The translations under genes and the position numbers were made by a program. Under the pieces are notes generated by a model. The model had not been told where the DNA came from. It saw only the letters and a list, made by a program, of their open reading frames with translations, and did not search any database. A stretch of DNA of 64,000 nucleotides from Trichopria drosophilae (lineage: Eukaryota > Arthropoda > Insecta > Hymenoptera > Diapriidae): NCBI GenBank assembly GCA_030407085.1, contig CM059587.1, forward strand, positions 33,577,001 to 33,641,000, given 5' to 3'. The stretch's first letter is position 1. Each line of letters opens with the position of its first letter. Below are positions 1 to 11,230 of the stretch, piece after piece.

Positions 1-1635
1 GCTAAATCATGAATATTCGGATTATGAAAAGGGATAACGTGTTGCAATTTAATTTAAAACGTTTTGTAATTTAAAACCCTTCATCACTACTTTTAAGATA
101 TTAGAAGTTCTTGAGGCAACTTCTGTAACACTTTTTGGTTTGATGGTCCCAATAATTACGTAAATAAAATGTTGGTTTTCAAAAACATTTAGGGCAAACT
201 TGATAAATCTTCTACAGAATAATTTATAAGGAAAATGTTGAAACTGGTTATAAAAGTAATGCAAAATCTCTTTTGCAGAAACAGATATTACGGGTCTAAT
301 ATTTGGGAGTAGAGCGTAGACAAAAATATACAAAAAAAATATTGCATTCATATTTCACACACATTTTGAAGCCCATATTTTTATATTTGAAAACCCTTCA
401 ATTTATGAATAATTTTAAAAAAACCAATTTGTGAAACTCAGTCAGAAAACAAATAAAGTCAGTATTTTTCTTATAAATAAACCAAAGAAAGCTTCCATCA
501 TGTTGTCGATTTTAAAGACATTTTTTTTATTTGGAATTATTGATTGCGACCATAAAATGTCAAAAGTTTATAATATTATCTTAAAAATGCTGAAGACATG
601 AAATCATGTTGCGGAAATGTATTCGAAGCAAAATTTTTTCCGAGCTTCTTTCTAAGATTTTTTTAAATATTATGTTGAAATAAAAATGAAATTATGGAAT
701 ATATATATTAAAGTAAATACAATTGTAAATAAATGTATTTGATACAGTCAATTTTTTAAACGTAGAAAAATTTAAAGAATAGAAAATTTAAAGAATGGAA
801 AAATGGATCTGAATTTGTAATATTTAAAGTTTAGTCAACATATATGTGCTGATAGTGAATACTGAAAATAAAGATAGTAATTCCTTACAGAAATGGTTAT
901 ACATTCACTATATATGTTTATACATTTAATGATTATATTTTATGAAAATGCATATTTATTATGTCCATAAAAAATGGAAAACTTTTTGACAGGGAAAATC
1001 TCTGCATATTGCCGTTTCAGATGGTAATAGTGTTTCCACATATACATTTTACATAAAAACAAATTATTTATTTATTTAGTCAATTAAATTATTTTACGTA
1101 TTAAAACGGTTTCATATTTTTAGAACTTCATTCGAAGTTGTAAATCATAATAGATCAAATATTTTATATGGTTGAACTCATTTTCACATTTTGAAGTCTT
1201 ATTTCAAATTCTTCATCAGTTCTAAACGTCCCAAATCATTGTCTAGTATTTTCAGGAATCTAATCATTTTTTAATCATTACAGCAAATACATCTGATCCG
1301 ATATTTTCAAATTTAAAACAGATGCGTAATTAGCGACTTCAAAGCATTAAATAACTGTCACAGTTTTTATTTTTAGTTTTACGTTGTGCTTTATTCATTT
1401 ATATAGTTATCTTAAAATCCTGAAATAGAAAATCCTTTTAAAAAAATTATGTATATTTTTCAACGTCATCTATTTAACCACAAAAACCTACTACATAAGA
1501 GGTAAATTCGCAATTCACCAAATTTACAAACGAAGTTAATTACAACAAATCTCTATCCGGAACATACCCCTTTTTTTTTAAATTGAAAACCCACGGAAAA
1601 TGCGATAATTTTTTTATTTACAATCAATCTCTCAG
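1..1635. other. AT-rich intergenic DNA, no gene seen
   Basis: I see no coding exon, RNA gene or clear mobile-element boundary here. The longest open frame (100 codons, minus strand, 49-351) has low-complexity composition and no recognisable domain. Confidence 0.6.
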
Positions 1636-1639
1636 AACG

Positions 1640-1745
1640 AACGAACGATTTCCAAAAATTCGACCTCCATATTGGATCCGCCATTTTGAATTTTGAAAAG
1701 TGACTTCAAATTCGGAATCAGCGACCCTAAAAACTTCCAGGTACA
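1640..1745 (-). repeat. Dispersed 'ATGGCGGATCC' block repeat
   Basis: This stretch carries the phrase that recurs through the window: a GGATCCGCCATTTTGAATTT core, then a segment ending in AATCAGCGACCCT. Related blocks lie near 7.8, 8.8, 15.5, 27.8, 34, 37.4, 42.5, 54.7, 56.2 and 60.3-60.7 kb on both strands. It is non-coding repeat DNA, probably the inside of a transposable element. Confidence 0.7.
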
Positions 1746-1989
1746 GAGTTTAAAGTGATTTCATTCTACTCAGCCGATTGAGTACACGCGACTCTGATTT
1801 TGAACAAAAAAAAAACGAATTTAGTAGCCATTTTTGAGCCGCATTTTTGAAATTTTGTTTGATTCAATACTTCTATCTTCATGTTAAATTTATGTACTTT
1901 TGGGGCTTAATAGGTTAAAGCACAAATGTAAACTTTGCTCCTGGATTTCATTATCGTTATTTACACGTTAACATTGTATTTTAATATTG

Positions 1990-2175
1990 ACATACACATC
2001 AGACTGGTTTTAAGGTCGCTCTTTCGAATGAAGCTTCTAACATTTTCAAAAAATAACTTTTAACATATTTTTGTAACAACAGCGGAAAAAAATAATTCAA
2101 TAGTTTACAAACAATGCATTTTGAACCGTGATACCGGTTTCTGAACACCTTCTAACCTACAGAAACGTGATCCCG
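1990..2175. repeat. Fragment of the family also at 10.85-11.23 kb
   Basis: Two segments match the element near 11 kb. GGTCGCTCTTTCGAATGA (about 2014-2032) appears there in reverse complement. The CCGTGATACCGGTTTCTGA segment (about 2128-2146), followed by CACCTTCTAACCTA, appears there directly. It looks like a decayed inverted-repeat element. Confidence 0.6.
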
Positions 2176-3913
2176 GTTGTTGATGAAATGAAAAATTGTG
2201 AAATTGCAGAAAGTCTAAATTTGCGAGGTTTTCAATATTGTAAAATCGTACAAAGTTATTAGGAGTATTGTATGACCTGTTTTGATTTATTGAAGCAGTA
2301 ATATATTTAAGTTAACGCACGCAAAACATAAAAAATAGAGAATTAAAGATTAGGAGAATTGGTGATTTGATGAAACAAAATTACAGATTCATGTTAAGCG
2401 ATCCCAAAAACATATAATATACTAATAAAAGAAATTGTTTATCAATTGTTTTTGACCGTGGGTTATTATGCAGATGGAAAGCATCCGTAGTATAACGACA
2501 ATTTTGCAAATTGTAATGTAATAATAGCGACAAAGATTTGACGTTTTCATTTCCTTCTGTAGTGAATTTTTTATAAATGCTTACAAAATAGAATTTCCGT
2601 TAAGCAGCGCTGGAAATGTCAAGTAAGTCCCATCAAATTTGGGTTATATCAAGATATTTATAATTTTCATTTTTACGTAAATCCATATTTAGCTTCAGTT
2701 TGTACAGCACTTGAAAACTAAAATAGTAACAAAATCAATAAACTAAATCAAGCAATGGCTTCTTATCTGCTCTAGGATCGAACTTCTAACATGCTATTAT
2801 TTGAGGCCGGAGTAATTCCTTATATACTCAGTTAAATAATGCTTAATATAATTAAGCGAGTACACACAACTAATTTTTCAAGTGACAGCACATCTCCGTA
2901 ACGCTTGTAAACGAGTCGCCTAACTCAATAATAGGAAACTCCAATTAATCATTACGTTTCGAGATACTTGATTTAATTTAATCGGAGGGTGATGAATGAA
3001 GGCATTAATCAGTAAGGAGGCCAATGCCTAAGAATGTAATAGAATAAAATAAGAAAACTGCGATTTTAGTAAATTGCCTGCAATTAATATAGAACTCAAT
3101 TTGTGTTTATGTGGTTTAGCACAATTTTGATTGCCAAATAACGAACCGAATAATTTTAGATTTATTTTCACGATACAAATATCTGGACCAAACGTATAAT
3201 CGCGTGGATGCTTTATATTCGACGCAGCGATAGAAGCATTGAGATGATAATTTGTCACCACTTTCGCAGATTAAGGTCTAGTAGCGATCAATCTATTTTT
3301 TATTTTGCAATTTCACTGAATCAAGATTAATTTTTTATTGAAATGAAAATATTGATTCTTTCGCAATTGCTGTAATTAACAAAATAATCCTGATACAAAA
3401 TCGTTAAATTAACAACTTGTTTGAGATTATTCAAGTGGAGGAGTAATGTGGTCAGATACTAAATTACCACGCAAAATTAAAAGGACTGGCCATTCCAACT
3501 ATTCATGTCAATATATTACGAAAAATCAAACATCAAATAATTTTTGTTGCACTTTCGACAAGAAATGCTAATTTTAAAAATACGTTTACATCGTTATACG
3601 TTAACTGTATTTCAATTCAAATGAAATTTCTTTGAATAATTCAGTAATGTAACTCTTTCATGTCTGTTAATAAAGAAGTAAAAATTTGAGATTAATTACA
3701 TTCGGATGCTCTCTAATAAAATTAAAAACGATTAGGCTTCGTGAAGAATTATAAGATATTTTATTATGATTATATGTATTCATAAAAAATTATTATATCG
3801 CGAAAAACATTATTTTAAGACTTTGGAATATAACAAAAATAATGTGAACAATTGAAGCAAGGTAAAAATAAGGTAACAGGTTATACTGCAAAAAAAAACA
3901 CAATTCGAATCGT
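2176..3913. other. AT-rich intergenic DNA, no gene seen
   Basis: No exon, RNA gene or bounded repeat could be supported. The minus-strand open frame at 3028-3261 has no domain-like features. Confidence 0.55.
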
Positions 3914-4234
3914 TCAAATAAAAACTTTAACCTAATGAAGTTCTATTTCACTTTTGGATTTGAGCGCCACCTAGATCACTTATATAGAGATATGAAAATG
4001 TCTCTTTTTTATTTTTAATTTGATGGTTATTTCTTTCTATAAAAATACTGAATCATTTTTTGAATCGTTACTGAAACATTAATAGACATTTTCATATCTC
4101 TACAGAAGTGATCTAGATGGCGTTCAAATCCAAAAGTGAAGTACCATTCACAGTAAAATAATCTCAACTATAGATTAAAATTTCATAAATAAAAAAGTGA
4201 ATTAGAGCTTCATTAGGTCAAAGTTTTTATTTGA
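3914..4234. mobile_element. Foldback MITE, ~320 bp
   Basis: The ends are inverted copies: TCAAATAAAAACTTTAACCT on the left and the matching AGGTCAAAGTTTTTATTTGA on the right. A second pair of arms lies inside: 3941-4003 is nearly the reverse complement of 4085-4150, around the ATATCTCTA and GATCTAGATGGCG segments. The whole unit can fold into one long hairpin. No coding capacity. Confidence 0.8.
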
Positions 4235-5577
4235 GGGCCAATTCTTATGACACATTAAATAAAATACATGATTCGTAAAACTAATACACCACTACAATAC
4301 CACTCTTCCTCTTTCTGCGATAATTTGAATCGCATTGTTTTGTTTCCGAATGTATACATTAAATCTAAAACCTGTGTTTGATTCTACTAACCGCAAAATT
4401 TATGTTATAATATCCAAAGACAATTTAAAAAAATTAGTATGAACGATTTACAGGAAATATTTACTTGAAATACTGAAAAATTGTAAGTTTCCTAGATATC
4501 CTATTAAAAATTAAGGCATATCCGATATTGAAATAAAAATTAAACCGTTCGTCTATTTTCGATCAAAAGTGAGCATGCTCTAGCAATTTGAGTGACAAGA
4601 GTTTTTTTTCTAAAATGAAAGTAAATAATAGCAAGCCAATTCTCTTGATAAATTGTCATTTCCGGGAAGAGTCAAGCGCTCGTCAAGCGCAAGTCTGGAG
4701 CAGATTCCGGATAATTGTGTAATTGCAGCTACGGCAAAATAGAAGCAATTTAAAGAATCTTTCACATTAAGATCCTCGCAGCGAAAGTTGAGAAAAAAGC
4801 AAATGTTTTGTTGCACAACTATAGTTTAGATGTTGCCACTAACGTATAATATCGATGATTTAACTCATATTGTATAATTATTGCATATTTTAACTTTGAC
4901 ATAAAAATTACGACTCCTCGTATGTCGTGAATTAAGTACTCAATAAAAAATGTTTTCCAAGATGGCGGTATCTCTCGGTATACAAAATTTTTCCTTGAAT
5001 TTTAGTTTCATTAATAACGTTATCTGACCAGCAAACGAAAAATTATCCGGACTGATTCATTTTTTAGCTTTGAATTCTATTTGTTGACGTTCGTGAATTC
5101 TTTTCAATAATTTCGGACGGAACTTAAGGAGATAATACTTCACTATTACGAACGAAACCTTGGAATGATTATTTTGAAACCTGCTGAATGTTTCCCTATG
5201 CTTATCAATACTTATTCAAAAAGTAAGAAAAGGATTTAGAAGTATTCAAGTTTCAATGCTTATCAATCATTCTTCATTTCCCAATAAAGCAGAAAGTATA
5301 CGGAATCGATATTTTGCATTCTGTTTCTTTGTAGTGGCGTATTGATTATCCAAGATTTTTTGATGAATTGAATTCATTTAACGCATTCTAAAAATTGATT
5401 TGTTGCGGGTTAGAATAGCTTTAAATTCTATCAATTTAATCGAAGAATTAATTATATCGTTTTCCGTATTTCATAATTCTAGAAGAAATGTTCTGTGTTA
5501 GAGTTTTGAGTTCAAATCATTCGATAATCAAAAGTAACCGTTTCTTTGAGGTTATGTGGGTTTATGTATCGCGTATA
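4235..5577. other. Intergenic DNA, no gene seen
   Basis: Nothing could be supported. A 68-codon open frame at 4610-4816 (minus) has slightly higher GC but no recognisable family and no convincing splice context. Confidence 0.5.
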
Positions 5578-5892
5578 CACGGAGAAAAATGACTTCGCTG
5601 GATTAGCTGATTCATATCAGTTAAAATTTTCGGCTGGAATTGCCGAAAATATATGCAATTTTAGATGTTTTGATTCCGCTAATGTAGCCTTAACCCTACT
5701 GAATTCGCTCTTAGCTCTATAAATTTCCGCTACATTAGCAGATTTGTTCCGTTAAATTTGCGGACGTTTTCAGTAAATTTAGCTGAAATTATCGGCTATC
5801 CCTAACGGAATTCCAACAGCTGTACCTATAGGGATAAAATTGGTAGAATCTGCGGATTTTTCGGCTGATTTTGCTGTTTATTTTTCTCCGTG
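5578..5892. mobile_element. MITE with CACGGAGAAAAA ends, TA-flanked
   Basis: The left end reads CACGGAGAAAAATGA and the right end TTTTTCTCCGTG, with TA dinucleotides on both sides (5576-5577 and 5893-5894). The interior repeats motifs such as TTCGGCTG and TTAGCTGA in both orientations. The length of 315 bp without coding capacity fits a non-autonomous DNA transposon. The superfamily is not assigned. Confidence 0.8.
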
Positions 5893-6985
5893 TAATATCG
5901 TATGCATTTGGAACTGAAGGAGCGGGAAAGAAACAGACTTGTTGGGTTATTAGATGTTTTAGATTTTGAATGTCCCCATTTTCGCATTTGAATACTGATC
6001 TGGAAAACCATTACAAAATTTAATTCTAATCTGTAGTTTATTAGGATCCCCATTGAGGTTATGTTTGGTTAGGTCGCGTGATTGGATTGAATGAGAAAAT
6101 GAATAATTTGTCTCTAAATATAGATAAATAAGCTTTGGACTTCTTTAGGTCACTTCATATGATCAGTTGTCAGAGATTTAGACTTTTCATTCAAACGGAT
6201 GAAGAATCATTAAAAATATTTATCCTTGTTAATAATTTATCGTTTACTGAAAAAAAGAGTGAAAAACGTGCTTTGAAAAGGCTTGGCTTTATAGTTAATT
6301 GGTTTATAGACACATTTAGAATGTTTATGTACAAGCACCCGAATCCTTCTAAATCATAATTAATTTTATGCATTTGAAATTTGATCATGCATTCTACGAT
6401 GTTAGGAATCTGCACGTTTCTATTTGTATGGGAAGATTACCAACAAGACAGTTTACCTTGCGAGTTCGATAAATCAAACTTGCTTTATTTCCACACAATA
6501 TATGATAAATAGTTTTAAGAATTGTTCTATTTAATACTAATACATTATACAATCACTGCATGGAGACAATCGCGTAAATAATAAATTATCAATAAAAGCC
6601 AACAATATATATTACCGACAGAGTATTTTAAATAAGCGAGGGTTCCGTTAGATGTCGCCAGCCATCTGGGGTCTTACGTGTATAACTCATCGAATAATTT
6701 ACCGATCGGTTTCAATCCCTGCAAATTAGCGGGAAATTTGAATGTAAAATATTACCTGGGATTTGAAGAATCATACTTTTTGTTGTTTTTACTCTCTATT
6801 CTTTCAATTTTCGTACGGAGAACGTTCTTCTAGATAAAATATCTTCAGCAGCACAAGTAAAGTAAAGAAAATGAAAATTTGAAATTCTACAAAACTGATA
6901 TTAATGCAAAAATATAAAGATTGAGAAATATTTTACATTCGTAACTGTATTTCGGAAACAAAAAAGTAGTTTCGGAAAAATTAAA
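5893..6985. other. Downstream flank of the Atg10 exons
   Basis: The missing 3' exons of Atg10 would be expected here or further left on the minus strand. One weak exon-like segment is present on the minus strand near 6653-6720: it follows a TTTGCAG acceptor and ends before a GTAAGA donor. Its open frame does not join exon 2 in phase and lacks Atg10 motifs, so it is not called. No other gene is seen. Confidence 0.45.
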
Positions 6986-7255
6986 TTAAAACAAACCAGA
7001 CTTCCAGCCATTGAAATAAAGCACTGGCACGCTGTAGCTCATGGACCATAAAACGTGATGTTCAACGAGCAATGGCCTCTCCTCGTTAGATGGGACTTCA
7101 AACGGATCTTCTGCGAATACCAGTTTATCACGCCAGAACTCTTCGTTTTCACCGTTTTCTGATTGTTCATCGTCTTTCCGAATATCGTCGATCGGATAGT
7201 CGATCGGTATCCATTTTTTTTCTAGTCTCGTTAAGTAAGCTTGGCCAGGAATTTC
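6986..7255 (-). CDS. Atg10: Atg10 exon 2 (E2-like autophagy conjugating enzyme, partial)
   Basis: Translated on the minus strand from a GAAG acceptor at 7256, this exon gives EIPGQAYLTRLEKKWIPIDY, then an acidic linker, then EHHVLWSMSYSVPVLYFNGW. The H-H-V-L-x-S-x-S-Y-x-V-P-V-L-Y-F block is the conserved centre of Atg10, which receives Atg12 from Atg7 and passes it to Atg5 in the cytosol. The frame runs to a TAA at 6986-6988. Atg10 proteins normally continue with a segment holding the catalytic cysteine in an H-P-C context, and that is absent here. The exon may therefore end earlier, for example before the weak GTTTGT donor at 6996, with further exons undetected to the left. The other possibility is a truncated gene. 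Exon 1 ends in phase 0, matching this acceptor. Confidence 0.78.
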   Translation of the reverse strand, partial: EIPGQAYLTRLEKKWIPIDYPIDDIRKDDEQSENGENEEFWRDKLVFAEDPFEVPSNEERPLLVEHHVLWSMSYSVPVLYFNGWKSGLF

Positions 7256-8052
7256 CTTCATAAAAACTATCGTTATAATAAATTGCGATAAGGAAAACGT
7301 AATCAGTACTAAGTTATATACATCCTATCGATCAGTTCTAAATCTTCAAAATGGCCAATCATTAAAAAGGCTGATGCCATTGTGAATATTATTGAAACTT
7401 TAGTGGCATTTTCAAATTATGAGATCAATCCAGCTAAATCATAAATGTTTAAAGCCCATTTTTCTAAAAAAGTCAGCACTATTGACCACATAATTCTCTT
7501 CACTTTTTCGAATTTTTTTAATAGTATGTTATACGTTTCAATCCTAAAATCATTTTATTATGTAGGCCATGATATTCTTAACTGTAATAAACGCATGTAA
7601 AAATTGTTGATGATCTGCACACTTTAAATAAAGAAAGCCTAAAAAATCACGCTTTTTTACAAGAAATATATTTCGGACTAAGCTACATGATAAAAAAATT
7701 AAAAATTGATTGCCAAAACCAGCTTGAAGTATTTCAGGTCACCGATTACGAATCCGGGATCAGTTTTTCAAATTTCAAAATGGCGGATCCATTTTCAATT
7801 GTTTGTCCGCCATATTGGATCCTCCATTCTGAATGTTAAAAATCTAAGGTTGGATTTTTATTCCGCGACCCCGAAAAAACATATTTCAGTAAGGAAATTT
7901 TCCATGTAAGGAAAAATGTAAGCTTCTAAAGGGTTAAAGTCAGTCATTTTAATGATTTCATATTTTTGTAACGTCAGGTGTGCTCAATAAAGTTTTTTAA
8001 TGCCATCCACTGAATGCGTTTATTCCTAACACATGTCTATTCTAAATCTTAC
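7256..8052 (-). other. Atg10 intron 1 with repeat block
   Basis: The intron opens with GTAAGA on the minus strand and ends in ATGAAG. It contains an 'ATGGCGGATCC' repeat block at about 7735-7930, followed by AAAGGGTTAAA at 7927-7937, which resembles the right end of a TTAA-flanked piggyBac-like element. Confidence 0.6.
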
Positions 8053-8160
8053 CTTATTTCCCAGGAATTCCCAATGATCTGAAATTTTGTCCGACAGAGT
8101 TACGAGGTTTTCGGCATCCTCAACGAATCTTTCCCACGTAACTGTACCTGGCCCGTCCAT
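8053..8160 (-). CDS. Atg10: Atg10 exon 1 (start codon)
   Basis: This exon encodes 36 residues beginning MDGPGTVTWERFVEDAENLV and ending in SDHWEFLGNK. It is followed directly by a consensus GTAAGA donor on the minus strand. The short N-terminal helix with a T-W-x-x-F-x-x-x-A pattern and a later S-D-x-W segment resembles the start of metazoan Atg10. Joining the next exon at EIPGQAYL keeps frame and gives the expected G-x-A-Y-L segment about 40 residues from the start. The ATG at 8158-8160 is the first in frame. Identification rests mainly on exon 2; the placement and phase of this exon support it. Confidence 0.75.
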
Positions 8161-8753
8161 TATATATTCCTACATGAAATTGAACTTTACGATTAATACG
8201 TATGATTCATATTCTATTACTTATGTTTACATGAACAAAAATGGAAAATTTCGTTTAACATTATTTGAAAAAGTAAACGACAACAGGAAATAGGATTGTA
8301 AATTTATAAATAAGCAGTCATTTTGGACAGTCACCAACATTTTTCCGTCATTCTAACACCTATTTCTTGCATCTGAATTATTATTTGGTTATTGCCTAAT
8401 AGACGAAATAAGTTCATTATTTCCATCTATAGCCCCATATGCTTGTGCAGTTTTCAAACATTCAATATAAAGTCTTCATTGTCAACGTTGGACCGTGCTA
8501 CTTCTAATCAGTAAATAAAATACAATAACTTTGAGAAGTTTTGAAATTAGTTAGGTAACGTTGCTGCGTTAACTTTGAATTTAAAACAAAGCACATGAAT
8601 TCAAATCGGGTTAATCTACTTCGAAATTGCTATATTAATTTGATTTAAATTTCCTTTCATATATATTGGATATGTTAACCTCAAAATTCAAAATAAATGA
8701 TAATTTTGAATAAAATTATTGCTTAAATACATTGCGTTAAATATTTTAACCCT

Positions 8754-9475
8754 TACAGGCACAGCGGTAATCTGAGAGTAGTTTTGTTAGGTTTTCAAAA
8801 TTAAAATGGCGTATCCAATATGGCGGACAACTTTTTGTAAATTCATTAAATTCGCTTGAAACTGGATACTCGGAAGGTGTTGAAGGCTGATTGCGAATGT
8901 GATGTTAGTTTTTCAAAATTAAAAATAGTGGATGCAATATCCCTGATAGCAAAATAATCTCATAATATGTTCTATAAGAGGTCGGATGCGACAAATTATG
9001 AGGATTTTCTAATCTTGAGATCGTAATGATCTCATAATGTTCAGGAAAACCTCATAATTTAACGCATCTGCCCTCTTATAGAACACCTTATGAAATCATT
9101 CTAAACTATTTTTTTATTCTGCTTTCTGGGATGGCGGGTTAGTTGTTTGCAATTCGTCGGATTAACTTATTAAATTCGTGGATTTTCGTGACAACTAATC
9201 AAGAATCTGAATTTCCAAATAAGAAATAAAAAATGGTGGGGATTTTATTAATTGCTGATTCCGAACATGAGTTGCAAAATACAAAATTCTAAATTGTTAA
9301 TCTGAAATGGGGAGCCAAAGTATAAAATAATAAATTATTCACTTGTTATTTTAATTTGATTATGTTATTTTAATTAAATTATATATCACAAATTATAAAT
9401 ACGCCATTTTGAAGCGTCCATTTATAATTTTGAAATTCTAAGTTCAGATCCGTAATTAGCAACCTCAAAACCCCA
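8754..9475. repeat. 'ATGGCGGATCC' blocks next to a TTAACCC end
   Basis: A TTTTAACCCTTACAGGC segment at 8749-8765 resembles the left end of a TTAA-flanked piggyBac-like element. It is followed by the AAAATGGCG...CCAATATGGCGGAC block (8807-8830), a second block interrupted at 8941 by another MITE, and a third degraded block near 9400-9470. Confidence 0.6.
8941..9130. mobile_element. 190-bp palindromic MITE, CCC...GGG ends, AT duplication
   Basis: The ends are CCCTGATAGCAAAATAATCT and the imperfect inverse TTTTATTCTGCTTTCTGGG. The inner arms, TTCTATAAGAGG and CCTCTTATAGAA, are exact inverses. It sits inside an older repeat whose uninterrupted sequence would read GGATGCAATATGGCGG, so removal of the element plus one AT restores that phrase. 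This gives clean boundaries and an AT duplication. Confidence 0.85.
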
Positions 9476-9760
9476 TAAGTAACTACTTTCAGATCAATCC
9501 CATAAAAAGAAAAACTTGTGCATGTAATTTAAGTTAAATGTAAACAAAAAAATTCATTTTTCGCAATCTTAGAATCTGACAAAATCTGGACATTAATTAT
9601 AAAAATAAGTTTTTGTAATTGTCGTACGTGATATTGTGATTTCCATCAAATGGAAAAAGACCGCCAAGGATTGTTATTTTCAATTCTACTGAATAAAAAA
9701 TTCAAGATTTATTCTAAGATCTAATAATAAAGTTGATTTTATGATTACACGAATATTAGT

Positions 9761-10073
9761 AAATTTCATAATAAAAAACATGGCCATTACGGTTCGAAAA
9801 ATAAAAACGAACTCACTAAATTGTGAGATCTTCCTCATCCAACATTTCGACCTTATGTAGGTCCTCATCAGGGGCATCAACAATGAGTCAAGTAGATCGA
9901 AGACTTCAGTCTTCAACATTCAACATTCAGTCTTCGATCTACTTGACTCATTGTTGATGCCCCTGATGAGGACCTACATAAGGTCGAAACGTTGGGTGAG
10001 GAAGATCTCACAATTTAGTGAGTTCGTTTTTATTTTTCGAACCGTAATGGCCACGTTTTTTATTATGAAATTT
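9761..10073. repeat. Near-perfect 313-bp palindrome
   Basis: Two 145-bp arms (9761-9905 and 9929-10073) are inverted copies with only a few mismatches, around a 23-bp spacer made of short repeats of CAACATTCA. Each arm includes GATGAGGACCTACATAAGGT and a GAGATCTTCC/GGAAGATCTC segment. The motif content suggests a tail-to-tail pair of Penelope-like terminal repeats rather than a normal MITE. Confidence 0.9.
9957..9999 (+). ncRNA. Hammerhead-ribozyme-like motif (Penelope type?)
   Basis: The core CTGATGA is at 9963-9969. A stem follows, GACC (9971-9974) pairing with GGTC (9982-9985) across a 7-nt loop, then GAAACGTT (9986-9993). In a hammerhead the ACGU would be a minimal self-complementary stem III, as in dimeric forms, with GUU as the cleavage triplet. 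Bases 5' of the core (GCCC side) can pair with GGGTG after it as stem I: three C-G pairs, then two wobbles. One extra G at 9970 between the core and stem II departs from consensus. The other palindrome arm has a mutated copy on the minus strand (GAAATGTT). Confidence 0.5.
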
Positions 10074-10130
10074 ATGAATAAAACGGTTCATGTTAACAAA
10101 ACTTGAAAGTTTAAACTCATTATTAGTGCC

Positions 10131-10515
10131 TTAAGAGCGTTCTAAAGTGGTCGGCCGGTAAGGTAGGATGTTTCACAACAAATACGTAAATTAAAGATGA
10201 CTGAATAAAGTCTTCAAAATGCGGGCTCTGTAAAGGCAATTCTAATTACTACAGATGGTTTCCTCCAAAATACCAAAGACAATAGTTGAGAACTGCCCAA
10301 GAATTTTCGGAAATAAGTATAAAGCACTTAATTTCCGAAAATTCTCGATTAGTTCTAAATTCATTAGTTCGGTATTTTACAGAATACCGTCTATAGTAAT
10401 TACAGAATCTCCCTTACGGAGTCCGAATTTTGAAAAATCGATTAAATCATTTTCATTTACGGTTTTTAGTGAAAATACCTACCTTGTCGGCGAAGCACTG
10501 CAGAACCCCTGTAAT
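10131..10515. mobile_element. Foldback MITE, 'GGTCCGCCGG' family, copy A
   Basis: The left end is TTAAGAGCGTTCTAAAGTGG, then TCGGCCGGTAAGGTAGG. The right end carries the inverse pattern, CCTACCTTGTCGGCGAAGCA, then CTGCAGAACCCC. An internal inverted pair, GAATTTTCGGAAATAAG and TTTCCGAAAATTCTC, sits at the centre. Further copies lie at 17.4 kb and in the cluster at 39.2-42.1 kb. Confidence 0.8.
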
Positions 10516-10674
10516 ACGAATAAAGTAGAATGTAGGGAATGAGAATTGCGTCATTATAAACAGAAATTGAAAACATGAAAGTTCAATTCTTACATTAGAT
10601 AACCGTTATTAGTTAAAAAAATTAATAACTTCTTAGGAATATTCAGGGGTTAAAAGATGTTGGACTGGAAATGA

Positions 10675-10835
10675 ATTTCTAAAAATAACCAGAGTTCTGG
10701 TTGGTTTAACCAGAAATATTGTTGGTTTAACTAGAGATATTGTTAAAACAATTATTTTTCTTATTGAACTACCCAGAATTCTGGTTATTATAATCACAAA
10801 AAATACTACGGTTATATTTAACCAGAACATTTTTT
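10675..10835. repeat. Short inverted and direct repeats of a CCAGA motif
   Basis: The phrase AACCAGAGTTCTGGTTGGTT, related GGTTTAACCAGAAATATTGTT units, and the inverse CAGAATTCTGGTTAT recur within 160 bp. This is probably part of a small palindromic element. The boundaries are not clear. Confidence 0.4.
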
Positions 10836-10847
10836 TCGGTGTTGTAT

Positions 10848-11230
10848 TTTTAACCGTGATACCGGTTTCTGATCACCTTCTAACCTATCAGAAACATTTC
10901 CCCGATTTTATTTACTTCAAAAATATACATTCAAATATTTCTATTTATTACCTATAACTGTTACGACGTTTGATTGCCATTTTGAAATGGAAATATGTAT
11001 ATTATTTAAATAAAACAATCGAGAAAACGTTTCTGATAGGTTAGAAGATGATTAGAGGCCGTTATCGTAAAAATGCATTTAAAACAAAATTGTAGCTAAA
11101 AAGTGGCTTTTTTAGTATTTTAAAAAATTGGATCAAACGTATTTTTTTTTAATTCAACAGCATCATTCGAAAGAGCGACCTCCAATCGAGTCGGATTCGG
11201 ATCTTGATGTCTCAATTTAAAAAAAAAACT
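10848..11230. repeat. Inverted-repeat element fragment
   Basis: The left arm AACCGTGATACCGGTTTCTG (from 10850), followed by ATCACCTTCTAACCTATCAG, is mirrored by GTTTCTGATAGGTTAGAAG (from 11029) and GGCCGTTATCGT. A segment near 11160-11190, CATTCGAAAGAGCGACCT, matches the copy near 2.0 kb in inverse orientation. No coding capacity. Confidence 0.65.

Noticed and set aside
6653..6720. Candidate Atg10 exon 3 on the minus strand (GLKPIGKLFDELYT)
   Set aside because: Good acceptor and donor, but no donor in exon 2 gives the required phase and the peptide lacks Atg10 hallmarks.
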